Shown in pieces: positions 5,068-5,939 of a stretch of 5,939 nt of DNA. This DNA is from Pyrinomonadaceae bacterium. Its GTDB lineage: Bacteria; Acidobacteriota; Blastocatellia; Pyrinomonadales; Pyrinomonadaceae. The stretch covers positions 1-5,939 of the forward strand of contig JACCTF010000944.1 of NCBI GenBank assembly GCA_013812565.1, written 5' to 3'. The notes beneath the pieces are model-generated. The model was not told where the DNA came from, made no database searches, and saw nothing but the letters and a program-made list of their open reading frames with translations. Each line of letters opens with the position of its first letter. Position 1 is the first letter of the stretch. Made by a program: the position numbers and the translations under genes.

Positions 5068-5939
5068 AGTGTCTTCATATCAATGACGAAGCGGTAGCGC
5101 ACGTCGCCTTTGATGGTCCGTTCGTAAGCCTCAGTGATCCGTTGCATCGGGATCACCTCGACGTCCGACGTGATGCCGTGCTCGGCACAGTAGTCGAGCA
5201 TCTCCTGCGTCTCGCGGATACCGCCGATCATTGATCCGGTGAGACTCCTCCCGTTCGTGATGAGCGAAAAGGCGTGCACCTCCGCTGGCTTCTCCGGCGC
5301 CCCGACGAGCACCATCACCCCTTGGCGGCGCAGCAGGTTAAGGTACACGTTGAAGTCGTGCGTCGCGGACACTGCGTCGAGAACGAAGTCGAACTTGCTG
5401 GCGAGCGACGTCATGTTCTCCGGGTCTCGCGTAACTACGAAGTCATGCGCCCCGAGCCGACGCGCGTCCTGTTCCTTCGATTCAGATGTGCTGAAGACCG
5501 TGACCTCCGCGCCCATCGCGTGGGCAAACTTCACGGCCATGTGACCTAAGCCACCCAGACCGACAACCCCGACGCGATGTCCGCGCCCGATGTTGAAGCG
5601 ACGCAGCGGCGAATAGGTCGTGATCCCGGCGCAGAGCAGCGGCGCGACACCCGCGAGCGGAAGCTCCGGTGAAATCTTGAGCGTGTACTTCTCGTCTGCC
5701 ACGATTTGGGACGAGTATCCGCCGTAGGTCGGAGTCTTTTCGTCCATCTCGGTGCTGTTGTATGTGAAGGCGAGATGATTCACACAATACTGCTCCTCGC
5801 CTTCAGTGCAGTTAACGCACATCCGGCAGGAGTCGACGAAGCAGCCGATGCCCGCGAGATCGCCTTCCTTAAACTTCGTAACTTCAGAGCCGACCCGTGT
5901 CACGCGCCCGACGATCTCGTGTCCGGGCACCATCGGGTA
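5064..5939 (-). CDS. yahK: Zinc-dependent NAD(P)-linked alcohol dehydrogenase/aldehyde reductase, YahK/CAD type, N-terminus outside window
   Basis: Medium-chain dehydrogenase/reductase that interconverts aldehydes and alcohols in the cytoplasm. The frame is open through the right edge (reading YPMVPGHEIVG), and homologues have roughly 55-60 more N-terminal residues, so the ATG at 5933 is internal and the gene is partial; 291 residues are visible. Key sites are the catalytic-zinc ligand His in GHE, the structural-zinc cysteines CRMCVNCTEGEEQYC, the second catalytic-zinc Cys in APLLCAGITTYSPLR, and the nucleotide-binding GVVGLGGLGHMAVKFAHAMGA followed by STSESK, a strand end seen in NADP-preferring members. 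The segments LVGAPEKP, TGSMIGGI, ETQEMLDYCAEHGI and RYRFVIDMKTL closely match E. coli YahK throughout. The first catalytic cysteine lies outside the window. By eye the gene is somewhat richer in GC at third positions than its neighbours. It abuts a broken DUF1080 gene, so it may have arrived by rearrangement and need not belong to the operon. Confidence 0.93.
   Translation of the reverse strand, partial: YPMVPGHEIVGRVTRVGSEVTKFKEGDLAGIGCFVDSCRMCVNCTEGEEQYCVNHLAFTYNSTEMDEKTPTYGGYSSQIVADEKYTLKISPELPLAGVAPLLCAGITTYSPLRRFNIGRGHRVGVVGLGGLGHMAVKFAHAMGAEVTVFSTSESKEQDARRLGAHDFVVTRDPENMTSLASKFDFVLDAVSATHDFNVYLNLLRRQGVMVLVGAPEKPAEVHAFSLITNGRSLTGSMIGGIRETQEMLDYCAEHGITSDVEVIPMQRITEAYERTIKGDVRYRFVIDMKTL

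Overview
All recognisable genes in this window lie on the minus strand, so transcription runs from right to left. From the promoter-proximal (high-coordinate) end the order is: a zinc-dependent alcohol dehydrogenase/aldehyde reductase of the YahK/CAD type, cut by the window edge; a broken remnant of a DUF1080 (3-keto-disaccharide hydrolase, PF06439) protein; an NAD(P)-dependent epimerase/dehydratase-family SDR; a DapA-like (dihydrodipicolinate synthase/N-acetylneuraminate lyase superfamily) aldolase or dehydratase; an exported YtcJ-type amidohydrolase; a 193-base stretch that may hold a decayed gene fragment; and a second, different DapA-like protein cut by the left edge.

The window looks like chromosomal DNA of a free-living bacterium with a mid-50s to low-60s GC content (estimated by eye on a few rows, not computed). 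The mix of DUF1080, secreted YtcJ-like amidohydrolase, several DapA-like paralogues and a sugar-type SDR is common in soil Acidobacteriota, and also occurs in Verrucomicrobiota and Planctomycetota. Acidobacteriota is my best guess, at low confidence. I see no tRNA, rRNA, CRISPR array, insertion sequence or phage gene.

The core from about 4621 to 788 reads as a tight operon: the SDR stop and the DapA-like start are 7 bases apart, and the DapA-like stop overlaps the amidohydrolase start in an ATGA arrangement. A plausible theme is catabolism of a sugar, sugar-acid or other keto-acid compound: the SDR would oxidise, reduce or epimerise it, the DapA-like enzymes would cleave or dehydrate a 2-keto acid, and the exported amidohydrolase would release a substrate outside the cytoplasm. 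The substrate cannot be read from the sequence. Neither DapA-like protein looks like the lysine-biosynthesis enzyme.

The two ends of the core show signs of rearrangement. Between the alcohol dehydrogenase and the SDR lies only the C-terminal half of a DUF1080 gene, beginning at the dehydrogenase stop codon and carrying one further frameshift. Between the amidohydrolase and the left DapA-like gene, an in-frame 60-codon stretch follows the amidohydrolase stop and weakly resembles the N-terminal part of a molybdopterin oxidoreductase. I did not find a clearly novel system. The most useful leads are these two remnants, the SDR lacking its usual catalytic lysine, and the unusual substrate pocket implied for the left DapA-like protein.
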